Below, one piece after another: positions 1-8,568 of a stretch of DNA of 64,000 bases. The DNA comes from JAICYJ01 sp963737445 (GTDB lineage Bacteria > Actinomycetota > Thermoleophilia > Gaiellales > JAICJC01). Location: assembly GCA_963737445.1 (NCBI GenBank), contig CAVTSO010000011.1, forward strand, positions 1 to 64,000. The letters run 5' to 3'. Both the position numbers and the translations under genes were made by a program. The first letter of the stretch is position 1. Each line of letters begins with the position of its first letter. The notes under the pieces were generated by a model. That model saw nothing but the letters and a program-made list of their open reading frames with translations, did no database searches and was not told the DNA's origin.

Positions 1-908
1 CCGTGAATCGCCCACAGCTTGCCGCGGGACAGGTCGACGCCGACCGATCGCGCCCGCCGCATGATCTCCTGGCGGCTGCCCGCCCGGCCCTCGGCCAGCC
101 GTTGCAGCAAACGCGCCCGCTCCGCCGACGGCACCTCCTCGGCCGGCGGCTGCGCGGCCAGCGCCACCGACAGCAGGAACGCCGCCTCGTCCACCGCCAG
201 CAGGTCGAGCTCGTCACCGCGCGGTGACAGCACGTGCAGCCGCGCTCCCGGCTGTACCGGCCGCGAGTGCAGGGCGGTCGGCAGCCGCTGGCGGTAGCGG
301 TCGAGCGCCTCCAGGAAGGCGACGTCCAGCCCGGCTTCCGGGGCGCTTGCGATCGGCGTGCGGTCGGCGCGCTCGAGCAGCACCTGCGCCTCCAGCACCT
401 CACCCAGCGCCGCCACCAGGCCGGCCGGTCCCAGCCCCTCGCGCGCCGCCTCACGCAGCTGCGCCTGCAGCGACACCGCCCGCCGCAGCGTGGCCAGCTC
501 CCCCGATACCAGGCGCTCGTTCAGCACGTGGGTGATGTCGACGAACCGCACCGGTCTGCCGAACACGAGCAGCGGCAGGTCGTGCGAACGGCAGGCGGCG
601 GTCAGCGCGTCCGGCGAGATGTGGCTGGGCTCGAGCCCGATCCCGGCCGCGCCGGCCCGGGCCACCGCCGCGACCAGGGCATCTACCTCGGCCGGCGCCG
701 TCTCCGCCAGCGCGATGCCGGTTGTGAGCAGGAACTCCCCGCCGCGCAGCATCCCGGTCACGGCCGGGGTCTCGAACACGTGCACCCACTCCACCCGGTT
801 CCCCAGCCGGTGGCCGGCGGCCGCCACGCTCAGGTCCGCGTCGCGGAGCAGCTCGAGCGCGAGCACATCCGCGACGGTCAGGACAGAGTGTCCGGATTCT
901 CCGGTCAT
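1..908 (-). CDS. PucR-family transcriptional regulator (3' end cut by window edge)
   Basis: A minus-strand reading frame stays open from an ATG at 908 to the left window edge (302 residues visible, no stop). The N-terminal ~120 residues match the PucR sensor domain (PF07905): VADVLALELL, then WVHVFETPAV, then GGEFLLTTG. The helix-turn-helix region of this family lies at the C-terminus and is outside the window. PucR proteins regulate purine, amino-acid or aldehyde catabolic genes, usually a neighbouring operon. The gene diverges from the semialdehyde dehydrogenase at 988, its likely target (inference). The start is supported by a -10-like TACACT nine bases upstream, with no clear ribosome binding site. 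Confidence 0.85.
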   Translation of the reverse strand, partial: MTGESGHSVLTVADVLALELLRDADLSVAAAGHRLGNRVEWVHVFETPAVTGMLRGGEFLLTTGIALAETAPAEVDALVAAVARAGAAGIGLEPSHISPDALTAACRSHDLPLLVFGRPVRFVDITHVLNERLVSGELATLRRAVSLQAQLREAAREGLGPAGLVAALGEVLEAQVLLERADRTPIASAPEAGLDVAFLEALDRYRQRLPTALHSRPVQPGARLHVLSPRGDELDLLAVDEAAFLLSVALAAQPPAEEVPSAERARLLQRLAEGRAGSRQEIMRRARSVGVDLSRGKLWAIH

Positions 909-987
909 TTGAGACACAGTGTACGCTGGTGCGGCGACGGCCGGGCTGCCAGCATTGGGGGCGAACCGATCCACGGAAGGAATCCCC
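909..987. promoter_or_regulatory. Divergent promoter region between pucR-like gene and mmsA
   Basis: This 79-bp gap separates two divergent starts. On the minus strand TACACT (918-923) ends nine bases before the regulator ATG, suggesting a very short or absent leader. On the plus strand GGAAGG (975-980) lies seven bases before the dehydrogenase ATG. The sequence GACACAGTGTAC (912-923) contains the short palindrome ACACAGTGT, which could be an operator; that is inference. Confidence 0.45.
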
Positions 988-2499
988 ATGTCCCAGGCCG
1001 CCATCCAGACACGACTGCTCGGCAACTACATCAACGGCGACTGGCGCCCGGCAGCGGCCGGAGACCAGCTCGACGTGACCAACCCGGCCACCGGCGAGGT
1101 GCTGGCGCGGGTGCCGCTATCGGGTGCCGATGACGTCGACGCCGCGGTCGCGGCGGCTCGCGCCGCCTTCGCGGCGTGGCGCAGCCGCTCCACGATCGAG
1201 CGCGCGCGCTGGCTGTTCGGCTTCCGTCAGGTGCTGGAGGCCCACCAGGACGAGATCGCCCGGGCGGTGACGCGCGAGATGGGCAAGACCTTCCCGGACG
1301 CGCGGGCCGAGGTGGGCCGCGCCATCGAGATGGTGGAGGCCGCCACGGCGATCCCCCAGACCATGCAGGGCCGCGTGCTCGAGAACGTGGCCACGGCCGT
1401 CGACACCGAGACCTTCCGGCAGCCGGTCGGCGTCTGCGCCGCGATCGCCCCGTTCAACTTCCCGGCGATGGTGCCGTTCTGGTTCCTGCCCTTTGCGATC
1501 GCCTGCGGCAACACCTTCATCCTCAAGCCCTCGGAGCAGGTGCCGCTGACGCAGGAGCTGATCTTCAACCTGCTGCACGAGCACGGCGGGCTGCCGGACG
1601 GTGTCGTCAATCTCGTCAACGGTTCGGTCGACGTCGTCAACGGCATCCTCGACCATCCCGGCATCGACGCCGTCTCGTTCGTCGGCTCGGCCACCGTCGC
1701 CCGCTACGTCTACGAGCGGGCGGCCGCCAACGGCAAGCGGGTGCAGGCGCTGGGCGGCGCCAAGAACTTCATGGTGGTGATGCCCGATGCCGTGATGCCG
1801 AAGACCGTCGGCAACATCATCGGCAGCGCGTTCGGCGCCGCCGGCCAGCGCTGCATGGCCGGCTCGGTCGTGATCGCGGTGGGCGACGCCAAGGTGCCGC
1901 TGATGGAGGAGCTCGTGCCCCGCACCCGGGAGCTGGCGGTCGGCGACGGCCTCGACGACGCCACCGACGTCGGCCCGGTCGTCTCGTGCGCGTCCCGCGA
2001 CCGCATCCTGGAGTGGATCGAGCGCGGCATCGGCGACGGCGCGACGCTGGCCGTCGACGGCCGCACCCCCTCCGCGAACAGCGAGGGTGCGTTCGTCGGC
2101 CCCACCATCCTCGACGCTGTCACCCCGGAAATGGACGTGGCCCAGGAGGAGATCTTCGGGCCGGTGCTGTCGGTGATCCACGCGGGGTCGCTGGACGAGG
2201 CGATCGAGATCGTGAACGCCAGCCGCTACGGCAACGGCACGTCGATCTTCACCGAGTCGGGCGCGGCCGTCCGCCGCTATCGCCACGACGTCGAGGTGGG
2301 GATGGTCGGCGTCAACGTCGGCGTCGCCGCGCCGGTCGCGTTCTTCCCGTTCTCCGGCTGGAAGGGCAGCTTCTTCGGCGACCTGCACGCCCACGGGCCC
2401 GATGCGGTCGAGTTCTACACCCGCAAGAAGACGGTCACTTCGCGCTACTTCTCGGGCGGCGAGACGGGTCGCTTCTTCACCGAGCAGGGAGATCGCTAG
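988..2499 (+). CDS. mmsA: Methylmalonate-semialdehyde dehydrogenase (CoA-acylating)
   Basis: A 503-residue aldehyde dehydrogenase of the MmsA/IolA group. It oxidises (methyl)malonate semialdehyde with NAD+ and CoA to propionyl-CoA or acetyl-CoA plus CO2 in valine, beta-alanine, thymine or inositol breakdown. Visible features: PFNFPAMVPFWFLPFA with ILKPSEQVP (cofactor region), FVGSATVARYVY, and the catalytic Cys at about residue 289 in GAAGQRCM, whose surroundings are typical of MmsA rather than of general aldehyde dehydrogenases. The C-terminal GWKGSFFGDLHAHG also fits. The ATG at 988 is chosen over an upstream in-frame ATG at 919 because GGAAGG sits seven bases before it and the conserved protein begins there. 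Likely regulated by the divergent PucR protein. Confidence 0.92.
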   Translation: MSQAAIQTRLLGNYINGDWRPAAAGDQLDVTNPATGEVLARVPLSGADDVDAAVAAARAAFAAWRSRSTIERARWLFGFRQVLEAHQDEIARAVTREMGKTFPDARAEVGRAIEMVEAATAIPQTMQGRVLENVATAVDTETFRQPVGVCAAIAPFNFPAMVPFWFLPFAIACGNTFILKPSEQVPLTQELIFNLLHEHGGLPDGVVNLVNGSVDVVNGILDHPGIDAVSFVGSATVARYVYERAAANGKRVQALGGAKNFMVVMPDAVMPKTVGNIIGSAFGAAGQRCMAGSVVIAVGDAKVPLMEELVPRTRELAVGDGLDDATDVGPVVSCASRDRILEWIERGIGDGATLAVDGRTPSANSEGAFVGPTILDAVTPEMDVAQEEIFGPVLSVIHAGSLDEAIEIVNASRYGNGTSIFTESGAAVRRYRHDVEVGMVGVNVGVAAPVAFFPFSGWKGSFFGDLHAHGPDAVEFYTRKKTVTSRYFSGGETGRFFTEQGDR

Positions 2500-2679
2500 G
2501 TGGCGGAGGCGATGGTTGGTTTCACGACCTCCGTGGTTGCTGGGCGCAGGATGGGGCGCGTTGGACGTCGGGAGCGTCCGATGGGCAGGCTGGATGATGT
2601 CCTGGCCGAGGACGATCGTGGCGTCCGGCGTGTCCCAGACCAGTCCAGCGCCGTGCAGGTCGTGGAACCAACCATCCAT

Positions 2680-3123
2680 TCACGCGCTGCCGCGGTAGCT
2701 CTCCTTGAGCACGGACAGGTACCCGAACGACTCGCTGTCCTGCACCCCCGGCACCTTCGGCAGCCGGCGGTGCATGAAGTCGAGCAGGTGCTTGTTGTTG
2801 CGGCAGGTGATCTCGGCCAGGTAGTCGAAGCGGCCGGTGCTGGCGATCAGGTAGGTGACCTCGTCCAGCGCGGTCAGCGCGTCGGCCGCGGACTGCAGCT
2901 GGGCCTTGTCGACGCGCAGCCCCAACATGCACACCGCGTCGTAGCCGATCAGCAGCGGGTTGGTGACGGCGGTGATCTGCATGACGCCGTCGGCGGTGAG
3001 GCGGGCGACGCGCTGGCGCACGGTCGCCTCGGAGACGTCCAGCTCCTCCGCGATCTTGACGAACGACTTGCGGCCGTCCTCGACGAGCGAGTCGACGATG
3101 CGGTGGTCGAGATCGTCAGTCAT
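2680..3123 (-). CDS. Lrp/AsnC-family transcriptional regulator
   Basis: A 147-residue protein of typical Lrp/AsnC length. The N-terminal winged helix-turn-helix spans about residues 3-60 (LDHRIVDSLVEDGR, then LDVSEATVRQRVARL) and is followed by the RAM ligand-binding domain (VCMLGLRVDK, then DEVTYLIASTGRFDYL). Family members sense amino acids or related carboxylates. It diverges from the acyl-CoA synthetase operon, which it probably controls together with itself. ATG 3123 is preferred; a TTG at 3162 would add 13 residues but would run through the operator-like palindrome. The 180 bp between it and mmsA (2500-2679, convergent) contain nothing I can identify. Confidence 0.88.
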   Translation of the reverse strand: MTDDLDHRIVDSLVEDGRKSFVKIAEELDVSEATVRQRVARLTADGVMQITAVTNPLLIGYDAVCMLGLRVDKAQLQSAADALTALDEVTYLIASTGRFDYLAEITCRNNKHLLDFMHRRLPKVPGVQDSESFGYLSVLKESYRGSA

Positions 3124-3131
3124 GTCACGAG

Positions 3132-3179
3132 CTACGATATTCGTAGAAATCAGCGCAGTCAATACGAATTGCGTAGACT
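3132..3179. promoter_or_regulatory. Two Lrp-like operator palindromes with divergent -10 elements
   Basis: Two similar 15-bp palindromes lie between the divergent regulator and operon: CTACGATATTCGTAG at 3132-3146 (perfect 6-bp arms) and ATACGAATTGCGTAG at 3162-3176. Their centres are about 30 bp apart, near three helical turns, which suits an Lrp-type octamer. On the minus strand TATCGT (3134-3139) is a candidate -10 inside the first palindrome; on the plus strand TAGACT (3174-3179) overlaps the second. A protein bound at both would cover both promoters. Function is inferred. Confidence 0.55.
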
Positions 3180-3224
3180 TGCGGTGGTGCCCGCAGAGAC
3201 CCCCCAGACCGGGCCAAAGGCCGC

Positions 3225-5276
3225 ATGAGCTCTACCATCTCGCCCCTGCTACGGACCGATCTGGACGGTGTCTTCCGGCCGCGGTCGGTTGCGATTTACG
3301 GCATCTCGGAGCGCACGTCGCAGCGGATCGCCGAGAACATGACGGTGCCCGGCGTGCCCTTCTACGGGATCAATCCGACCAAGACCGAGGCCTGCGGAGT
3401 GGTCTGCTACCCGACGATGGCCGACTGCCCCGAGGTGCCCGAGATGGTCGTGATGGGCGTCGGGCACGGCCGCATCGAGGCGGCCATCGACGACGTCCTG
3501 TCGGTGCCCGGGGTGCGGGCGATCATCACGCCTGGGCTGGGCAACGAGGCCGGCCCCGTCGAGGGGCCGCGCATGAGCGCCATCGTCAGCGACCGGGTGC
3601 GCGCGGCCGGCATCGCGATGATCGGCCCCAACTGTATGGGCGTGGCCACGCCGGGGTACCCGTCGCCCTGGATCGGCAGCCTGCATCCCACGTTCGTGGC
3701 GGGTCCGGTCGCGACCATCGCCCACTCGGGGTCGATCGGCGAGATCCTGGTGTCGCTGGGCCCCCGCATCGGCTTCCGCACCGTCGTCTCGGCAGGCAAC
3801 GAGACCGTGACCGACGTTGCCGACATGGTGGCCTTCTTCGCCGACGACCCGGACACGCGCGTGATCGGCCTGTTTCTCGAGGCAGTGCGGCGCCCGGCCG
3901 CGTTCGAGCAGGCCCTGCAGCGGGTGGCCGAGGCCGGCAAGGTCGCGATCGTGCTGAAGGTGGGCACGTCGGAGATGGGCGCCAGGGCCGCGCTCACGCA
4001 CACCGGGGCGATGGTCGGCAGCGACGAGGTGTTCTCCGGGATGCTGCGGTACTACAACGCGATCCGGGTCGACGACTTCGGCAACTGGCTGGAGCACCTT
4101 GAGGTGTTCTCACGGGCGGCGCCGCCGCGCGGCCGCAGGATCGGCGCGGTCACGAACTCGGGCGGAGAGGGCGAGTACTTCGCCGACAAGGCCGAGCAGG
4201 CGGGGCTTCCGCTGCAGGAGTTCTCGCCGGAGCTGAAGGCCAGAATCGTGGCCGAGTTCCCGAACTTCAGCGGCGTCGGCAACCCGGTCGACTGCTGGGC
4301 GATCGACGACGACCGGATCGTGTTTCCGCGCGTGTTCGAGCTGATGGCCGAGTCCGGTGAGTTCGACGTGCTGGTGTCCGACATCGACCACAGCCAGTGG
4401 CTGCATGCGGGCGAGCGCGAGTTGGCGACCAACATCGCCAACGACCTGCGCGCGGCCTGCCACCAGACCGATCTGTTCCCGTGCGTGATCACGGTCACCA
4501 CCGCCGACCCGCCGATCGAGGACATCGAGTGGGCCCGGCAGCACGACATCCCGCTGCTGAAGGGCTCGCTACCCGGGCTGCGGGCGCTGGCCGCGCGGCT
4601 GGCGCACCGGCAGCGCGTGCCGGCGTCGCGACTGCTGCCGGCCGCCGTGCCGCTGCCCGGCGCCGGCGACCTGCCGGAGCTGGAGTCGGCCGGGATCGCC
4701 GCGTCCTACGGTCTTTCATACGTGCGCGCGGAGCGCTGCGCGACCGCCGACGAGGCCGCCGCGGCCGCCGAGCAGATCGGTTACCCGGTCGTCGTCAAGA
4801 TCGACAACGTCGCCCACAAGGCCAGGGTCGGGGGCGTGGCGCTGGGCCTGGCCGACGCCGCCGGAGTGCGTGACGCGGCGCGGCGGATGGGTGGGCGCGT
4901 GATCGTGGCCGAGCAGGTGCTGGGCGGCGTCGAGCTGATGATCGGCGTCACCCGCGACCCCGACTTCGGCGCCACCGTCTCGGTCGGCGTCGGCGGCGGC
5001 CTGGCGGAGGCGCTGGAGCTGATCACCCACAGCCTGGCCCCCCTCGATGCCGACGGCGCCCGCGAGCTGGTTGCGTCGCTGCCCGTGATCGAGCGGCTGC
5101 TGGGCGGCGACGTACCCGATCACCTGATCGAGGCGATCGTGGCCGTCTCGCGTCTGGCCGCGGAGCATCCCGAGATCTCAGAGATCGACGTCAACCCCCT
5201 GCTGGTCTCGCCCGAGCGCGCCGTCGCGCTCGACTGCCTGATCGTGCTGGATAACCCCGAGGAGCGAGCCGCATGA
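3225..5276 (+). CDS. Acyl-CoA synthetase, NDP-forming (acetyl-CoA synthetase ADP-forming family)
   Basis: A 683-residue single-chain enzyme with both halves of the ADP-forming acyl-CoA synthetase family: an N-terminal CoA-binding Rossmann domain (FRPRSVAIYGIS, GVRAIITPGLGN), succinyl-CoA-ligase-like domains (AHSGSIGEILVS, THTGAMVGSDEVF, FSGVGNPVDCW), and a C-terminal ATP-grasp domain from about residue 470 (YPVVVKIDNVAHKARVGGVAL). It interconverts an acid, CoA and ATP with acyl-CoA, ADP and phosphate. The substrate cannot be read from sequence. It is first in an operon whose next three genes overlap by 4 bp, suggesting tight translational coupling. Start ATG 3225 has only a weak AAGG upstream. 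Confidence 0.88.
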   Translation: MSSTISPLLRTDLDGVFRPRSVAIYGISERTSQRIAENMTVPGVPFYGINPTKTEACGVVCYPTMADCPEVPEMVVMGVGHGRIEAAIDDVLSVPGVRAIITPGLGNEAGPVEGPRMSAIVSDRVRAAGIAMIGPNCMGVATPGYPSPWIGSLHPTFVAGPVATIAHSGSIGEILVSLGPRIGFRTVVSAGNETVTDVADMVAFFADDPDTRVIGLFLEAVRRPAAFEQALQRVAEAGKVAIVLKVGTSEMGARAALTHTGAMVGSDEVFSGMLRYYNAIRVDDFGNWLEHLEVFSRAAPPRGRRIGAVTNSGGEGEYFADKAEQAGLPLQEFSPELKARIVAEFPNFSGVGNPVDCWAIDDDRIVFPRVFELMAESGEFDVLVSDIDHSQWLHAGERELATNIANDLRAACHQTDLFPCVITVTTADPPIEDIEWARQHDIPLLKGSLPGLRALAARLAHRQRVPASRLLPAAVPLPGAGDLPELESAGIAASYGLSYVRAERCATADEAAAAAEQIGYPVVVKIDNVAHKARVGGVALGLADAAGVRDAARRMGGRVIVAEQVLGGVELMIGVTRDPDFGATVSVGVGGGLAEALELITHSLAPLDADGARELVASLPVIERLLGGDVPDHLIEAIVAVSRLAAEHPEISEIDVNPLLVSPERAVALDCLIVLDNPEERAA

Positions 5277-6103
5277 GCGAAGCCGTTCTCTATGAGACCC
5301 GTGGCCCCGCGGCCTGGGTGACGCTGAACCGCCCCGAGAAGCTGAACGCCCTGAACGGGGCGGTGCTGGAAGGGCTGCACGCCGCGCTCGACCGGGCGGT
5401 GGCCGACGACGAGGTGAAGGTGGTGGTGGTGACAGGATCCGGCGAGCGCGCGTTCTCGGCCGGCTACGACCTGTCCGCCGAGGCCGCCCACTCCGACATC
5501 CCGGCCCATGAGTGGCACGAGGTGCTGGCCACCGACATCGACGCGACCATGAAGCTGTGGGCGCTGCCGAAGCCCACCATCGCCGCCGTGCGCGGCTACT
5601 GCCTGGCGGGCGGCTGTGAGCTGGCGATGGCCTGCGACATGATCATCAGCACCGAGAGCGGCCGCTTCGGGGAGCCCGAGATCCGGTACGGATCGGGGCC
5701 GGTGACGCTGCTGATGCCGTTCCTGCTGGGCCAGAAGAAGACCAACGAGCTGCTGTTCACCGGCGACATGATCGACGCCCAGGCGGCGGAGCGGGCCGGG
5801 ATGATCAACGGCGTCGTGGCCGAGGACGAGCTGGATGCAGCGGTGGAGGCGCTGGTGCGCAAGATCGCGCCGACGCCGCTGCCGGTGCTGCGTCTGACCA
5901 AGATCGCGCTGGTGCGGGCGTACGAGGCGATGGGGCTGCGGGAGGCGGTCAACATGAATCTCGATCTATCGTCCATGTTGAACGCGGCCGACGCGCCGGA
6001 GCAGCGAGAGTTCATGCAGATCGTCCAGTCGAGGGGGCTGAAGGCCGCGCTCGCCTGGCGTGACAACCGCTATGGAGAGGTACTAGGGGGTGTGAAGTCG
6101 TGA
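5273..6103 (+). CDS. Enoyl-CoA hydratase/isomerase family protein
   Basis: A 276-residue crotonase-fold protein. It shows the oxyanion-hole segment GERAFSAGYDL, the second signature VRGYCLAGGCELAMACDM with a Glu at the first catalytic position, and FGEPEIRYG carrying the second Glu, so hydratase activity is plausible. ATG overlaps the preceding stop as ATGA. In this operon it would hydrate an enoyl-CoA made from the acyl-CoA produced by its neighbours; the chain length is unknown. Other crotonase activities (isomerase, hydrolase) cannot be excluded. Confidence 0.88.
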   Translation: MSEAVLYETRGPAAWVTLNRPEKLNALNGAVLEGLHAALDRAVADDEVKVVVVTGSGERAFSAGYDLSAEAAHSDIPAHEWHEVLATDIDATMKLWALPKPTIAAVRGYCLAGGCELAMACDMIISTESGRFGEPEIRYGSGPVTLLMPFLLGQKKTNELLFTGDMIDAQAAERAGMINGVVAEDELDAAVEALVRKIAPTPLPVLRLTKIALVRAYEAMGLREAVNMNLDLSSMLNAADAPEQREFMQIVQSRGLKAALAWRDNRYGEVLGGVKS

Positions 6104-7470
6104 GCGCAACAAGCACCATTGATCCCGCCCGGCTGGCCAGCGTGATCGAGGCCGAGGAGGCCACGTTCAACGAACGGCACAAGCATTCGCGGGAGATGAC
6201 CGAGCGGGCCCGCCGGTCGCTGGCCGGGGGCGTCGCCTCCAGTTGGCAGGACACCGAGCCGCATCCGATCTACCTGGCCGAGGGGCACGGGTCGAAGGTG
6301 ATCGACGTCGACGGCAACGAGTACGTCGACTTCCACAACGGCTACGGCGCGATGGCCGTCGGCCATGCGCATCCGCGCATCGTCGAGGTCGTCTCCGAGC
6401 GCGTCCGCCTCGGCACCCATTTCGCGCAGCCCACCGAGGACTCGATCGCCGTCGCGGAGCACCTGCAGAAGCGCTTCGGCCTGCCGCTGTGGCGGTTCGG
6501 CAACTCCGGCACCGAGTCGACGCTGGACGCCGTGCGGCTGGCGCGGGCCTACACCGGACGCGACATCCTGTTCAAGATCGAGGGCTCCTACCACGGGCAC
6601 CACGACGCGCTGATGGTGTCGGTGGCGCCGCCGGCCGACAAGATCGGCCCCTACGACGATCCCGTGTCGGTGCCCCAGACCCTCGGCCTGCCGGCCGACT
6701 ACGTGAAGCTGACCAGGGTGGTGCCGTTCAACGACCTGGAGGCGCTCGAGCGCACGCTCAACCGCTACAAGGGCCAGGTGGCCGGCATGATCGTGGAGCC
6801 GGCGATGATGAACGCCGGGTTCGTGCTGCCCGAGGAGGGCTACCTGCAGGGGGTCAAGGACCTGCTGCACGAGCACGGCGCGCTGCTGGTGTTCGACGAG
6901 GTCAAGACCGGTGCCACGCTCTCCTACGGCGGCGCCGTCGAGGCGTTCGGCGTGACGCCCGACCTGCTGTGCCTGGCCAAGTCGGTCGGCGGCGGGCTGC
7001 CCTGCGGGGCGATCGGCGGCAGCGACGAGGTGATGGGCTGGATCGCGGACGGCAAGATCGACCAGGTTGGCACGTTCAACGGCAACCCGCTGACCATGGC
7101 CGCTATGCACGCGACGCTGACCGAGATCCTGGTGCCGGACGCCTACACCGAGTTCTCGCGCCTGGGCGAGGTCCTGCGCGAGGGGTGCGACGGCGTGATC
7201 GAGAGCAACGGGCTGGCCGGCTACACGACCGTGCTGGGCGCCCGCGGCGCCGTCACCTACCGGGCCGAGCGCGTCCGCAACTACCGTGACTACCTCGAGG
7301 TGTCCGACCAGCTCGCGTACGTGAACTGGCTGGCGCAGTTCAACCGCGGCGTGTTCATGGCGCCGTGGGGCAAGTCCGAGAACTGGACGCTGTCGGTGCA
7401 GCACAGCGAGGACGACGTGCGGCGCTACGTCGACAACTTCGAGTATCTCGGGAAGGCGCTGTCCGCATGA
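6100..7470 (+). CDS. Class III aminotransferase, glutamate-1-semialdehyde-aminomutase-like
   Basis: A 456-residue PLP enzyme closest in pattern to the HemL/GSA-aminomutase branch of class III aminotransferases: GHAHPRIVEVVSERV, FGNSGTESTLDAVRLAR, SYHGHHDAL, VFDEVKTG and the PLP lysine at about residue 294 in CLAKSVGGGLPCGAIGG. GTG 6100 overlaps the previous stop. Its position among acyl-CoA genes argues against a haem-biosynthesis role; a catabolic transaminase for a beta- or gamma-amino acid is more likely, which would also suit a semialdehyde dehydrogenase such as the one at 988. The substrate is inference. Confidence 0.85.
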   Translation: MSATSTIDPARLASVIEAEEATFNERHKHSREMTERARRSLAGGVASSWQDTEPHPIYLAEGHGSKVIDVDGNEYVDFHNGYGAMAVGHAHPRIVEVVSERVRLGTHFAQPTEDSIAVAEHLQKRFGLPLWRFGNSGTESTLDAVRLARAYTGRDILFKIEGSYHGHHDALMVSVAPPADKIGPYDDPVSVPQTLGLPADYVKLTRVVPFNDLEALERTLNRYKGQVAGMIVEPAMMNAGFVLPEEGYLQGVKDLLHEHGALLVFDEVKTGATLSYGGAVEAFGVTPDLLCLAKSVGGGLPCGAIGGSDEVMGWIADGKIDQVGTFNGNPLTMAAMHATLTEILVPDAYTEFSRLGEVLREGCDGVIESNGLAGYTTVLGARGAVTYRAERVRNYRDYLEVSDQLAYVNWLAQFNRGVFMAPWGKSENWTLSVQHSEDDVRRYVDNFEYLGKALSA

Positions 7471-8525
7471 AGGCGGTCGTCTTCGAGGAACACGGCGGCA
7501 CCGAGGTGCTCAGCTACACCGACATCCCCGAGCCGGAGCCCGGGCCCTACGAGGTGTTGATCGAGGTGAAGGCGGCCGGCGCCAACTTCAACGACATCTG
7601 GGCCCGGCGGGGGATGCCGGGGATGAAGGTGATCTTCCCGCACGTCTCCGGATCGGACGTGTCGGGCGTGGTGGCCGCGCTCGGCTCCGAGGTCACGGGC
7701 ACCGGCTTCGGGTCCTCGTCGCTGCAGGTCGGCGACGAGGTGGTCGTGCACCCCGGCCTCTCCTGCCGTACCTGCGACTTCTGCGTGACCGGGCAGGAGT
7801 TCTTCTGCCGCCAGTTCCGCATCTGGGGTTTCCAGAGCGGGCCCAACGACGGGGGGCACTCCGAGTACGTGACGATGCCGGCGGTGAACGTGCTGCCCAA
7901 GCCCTCCAACCTCAGCCATGAGGAGGCGGCATCGATGCCGCTGGTGCTGGAGACGTCCTGGCGGATGCTGGTCAGCCGGGCCAAGGTGCAGCCCGGCGAG
8001 CACGTGCTGATCTGGGGCGGCGTGGGCGGCCTCGGCACCATGGCCATCCAGATCTGCCGGATGTTCGGCGCCAACCCGATCCCTGTGGTGGGTAGCGCGC
8101 AAAAGGTGGCCAAGGCCGAGCAGCTGGGCGCGGTCAACGTGATCGACCGCTCCAGCCAGGACGTGGTGGCCGAGGTCAAGGCGATCACCGGCAAGGCCGG
8201 CGCCGACATCGTGTTCGAGCACTCCGGCCAGGAAACCTGGCCGACGTCGATGGCCGCGCTGCGCTGGGGCGGTCGCCTCGTCGTGTGCGGCGCGTCGACC
8301 GGTTTCGAGGCCGTCACCGACCTGCGCTTCCTGTGGAACAAGCAGCAGAACCTGCTCGGCTCGCACCTGTCCAACAAGGCCGAGCTGTCGGCGGCGCTGC
8401 GGGCGGTCGAGGCGGGTGCGATCAAGCCCGTGATCGACCGCGTGCTGCCGCTGTCCGACGTTGCCTCGGGCCAGCAGCTGATGGAGGACCTGCAGGTGCA
8501 GGGGAAGGTGGTCTACGTCCCCTGA
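7467..8525 (+). CDS. Zinc-binding alcohol dehydrogenase family protein, crotonyl-CoA-reductase-like
   Basis: A 352-residue MDR-superfamily oxidoreductase beginning at an ATG that overlaps the previous stop (ATGA). An N-terminal GroES-like domain contains a structural zinc loop (CRTCDFCVTGQEFFC), and a Rossmann domain has VLIWGGVGGLGTMAIQ, the NADP-type pattern also seen in crotonyl-CoA carboxylase/reductases. GFQSGPNDGGHSEYV and LPKPSNLSHEEAASMPLV likewise resemble that group. It probably reduces or oxidises an enoyl-CoA, quinone or alcohol in the same pathway as the hydratase. Whether it carboxylates cannot be told from the sequence alone. Confidence 0.85.
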   Translation: MKAVVFEEHGGTEVLSYTDIPEPEPGPYEVLIEVKAAGANFNDIWARRGMPGMKVIFPHVSGSDVSGVVAALGSEVTGTGFGSSSLQVGDEVVVHPGLSCRTCDFCVTGQEFFCRQFRIWGFQSGPNDGGHSEYVTMPAVNVLPKPSNLSHEEAASMPLVLETSWRMLVSRAKVQPGEHVLIWGGVGGLGTMAIQICRMFGANPIPVVGSAQKVAKAEQLGAVNVIDRSSQDVVAEVKAITGKAGADIVFEHSGQETWPTSMAALRWGGRLVVCGASTGFEAVTDLRFLWNKQQNLLGSHLSNKAELSAALRAVEAGAIKPVIDRVLPLSDVASGQQLMEDLQVQGKVVYVP

Positions 8526-8568
8526 GCCGATCGACCCCGTCCCGCGACGGCCCGGGTAGCGTGCCGGC

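Noticed and set aside
1117..2679. Long minus-strand open frame opposite mmsA
   Set aside because: It mirrors the third-position GC bias of mmsA and its translation is Arg/His/Asp-rich with no domain; the plus-strand frame has full MmsA motifs.
2500..3228. Plus-strand frame running through the Lrp gene
   Set aside because: Low-complexity translation antisense to a clear Lrp/AsnC protein and continuing across the operator region.
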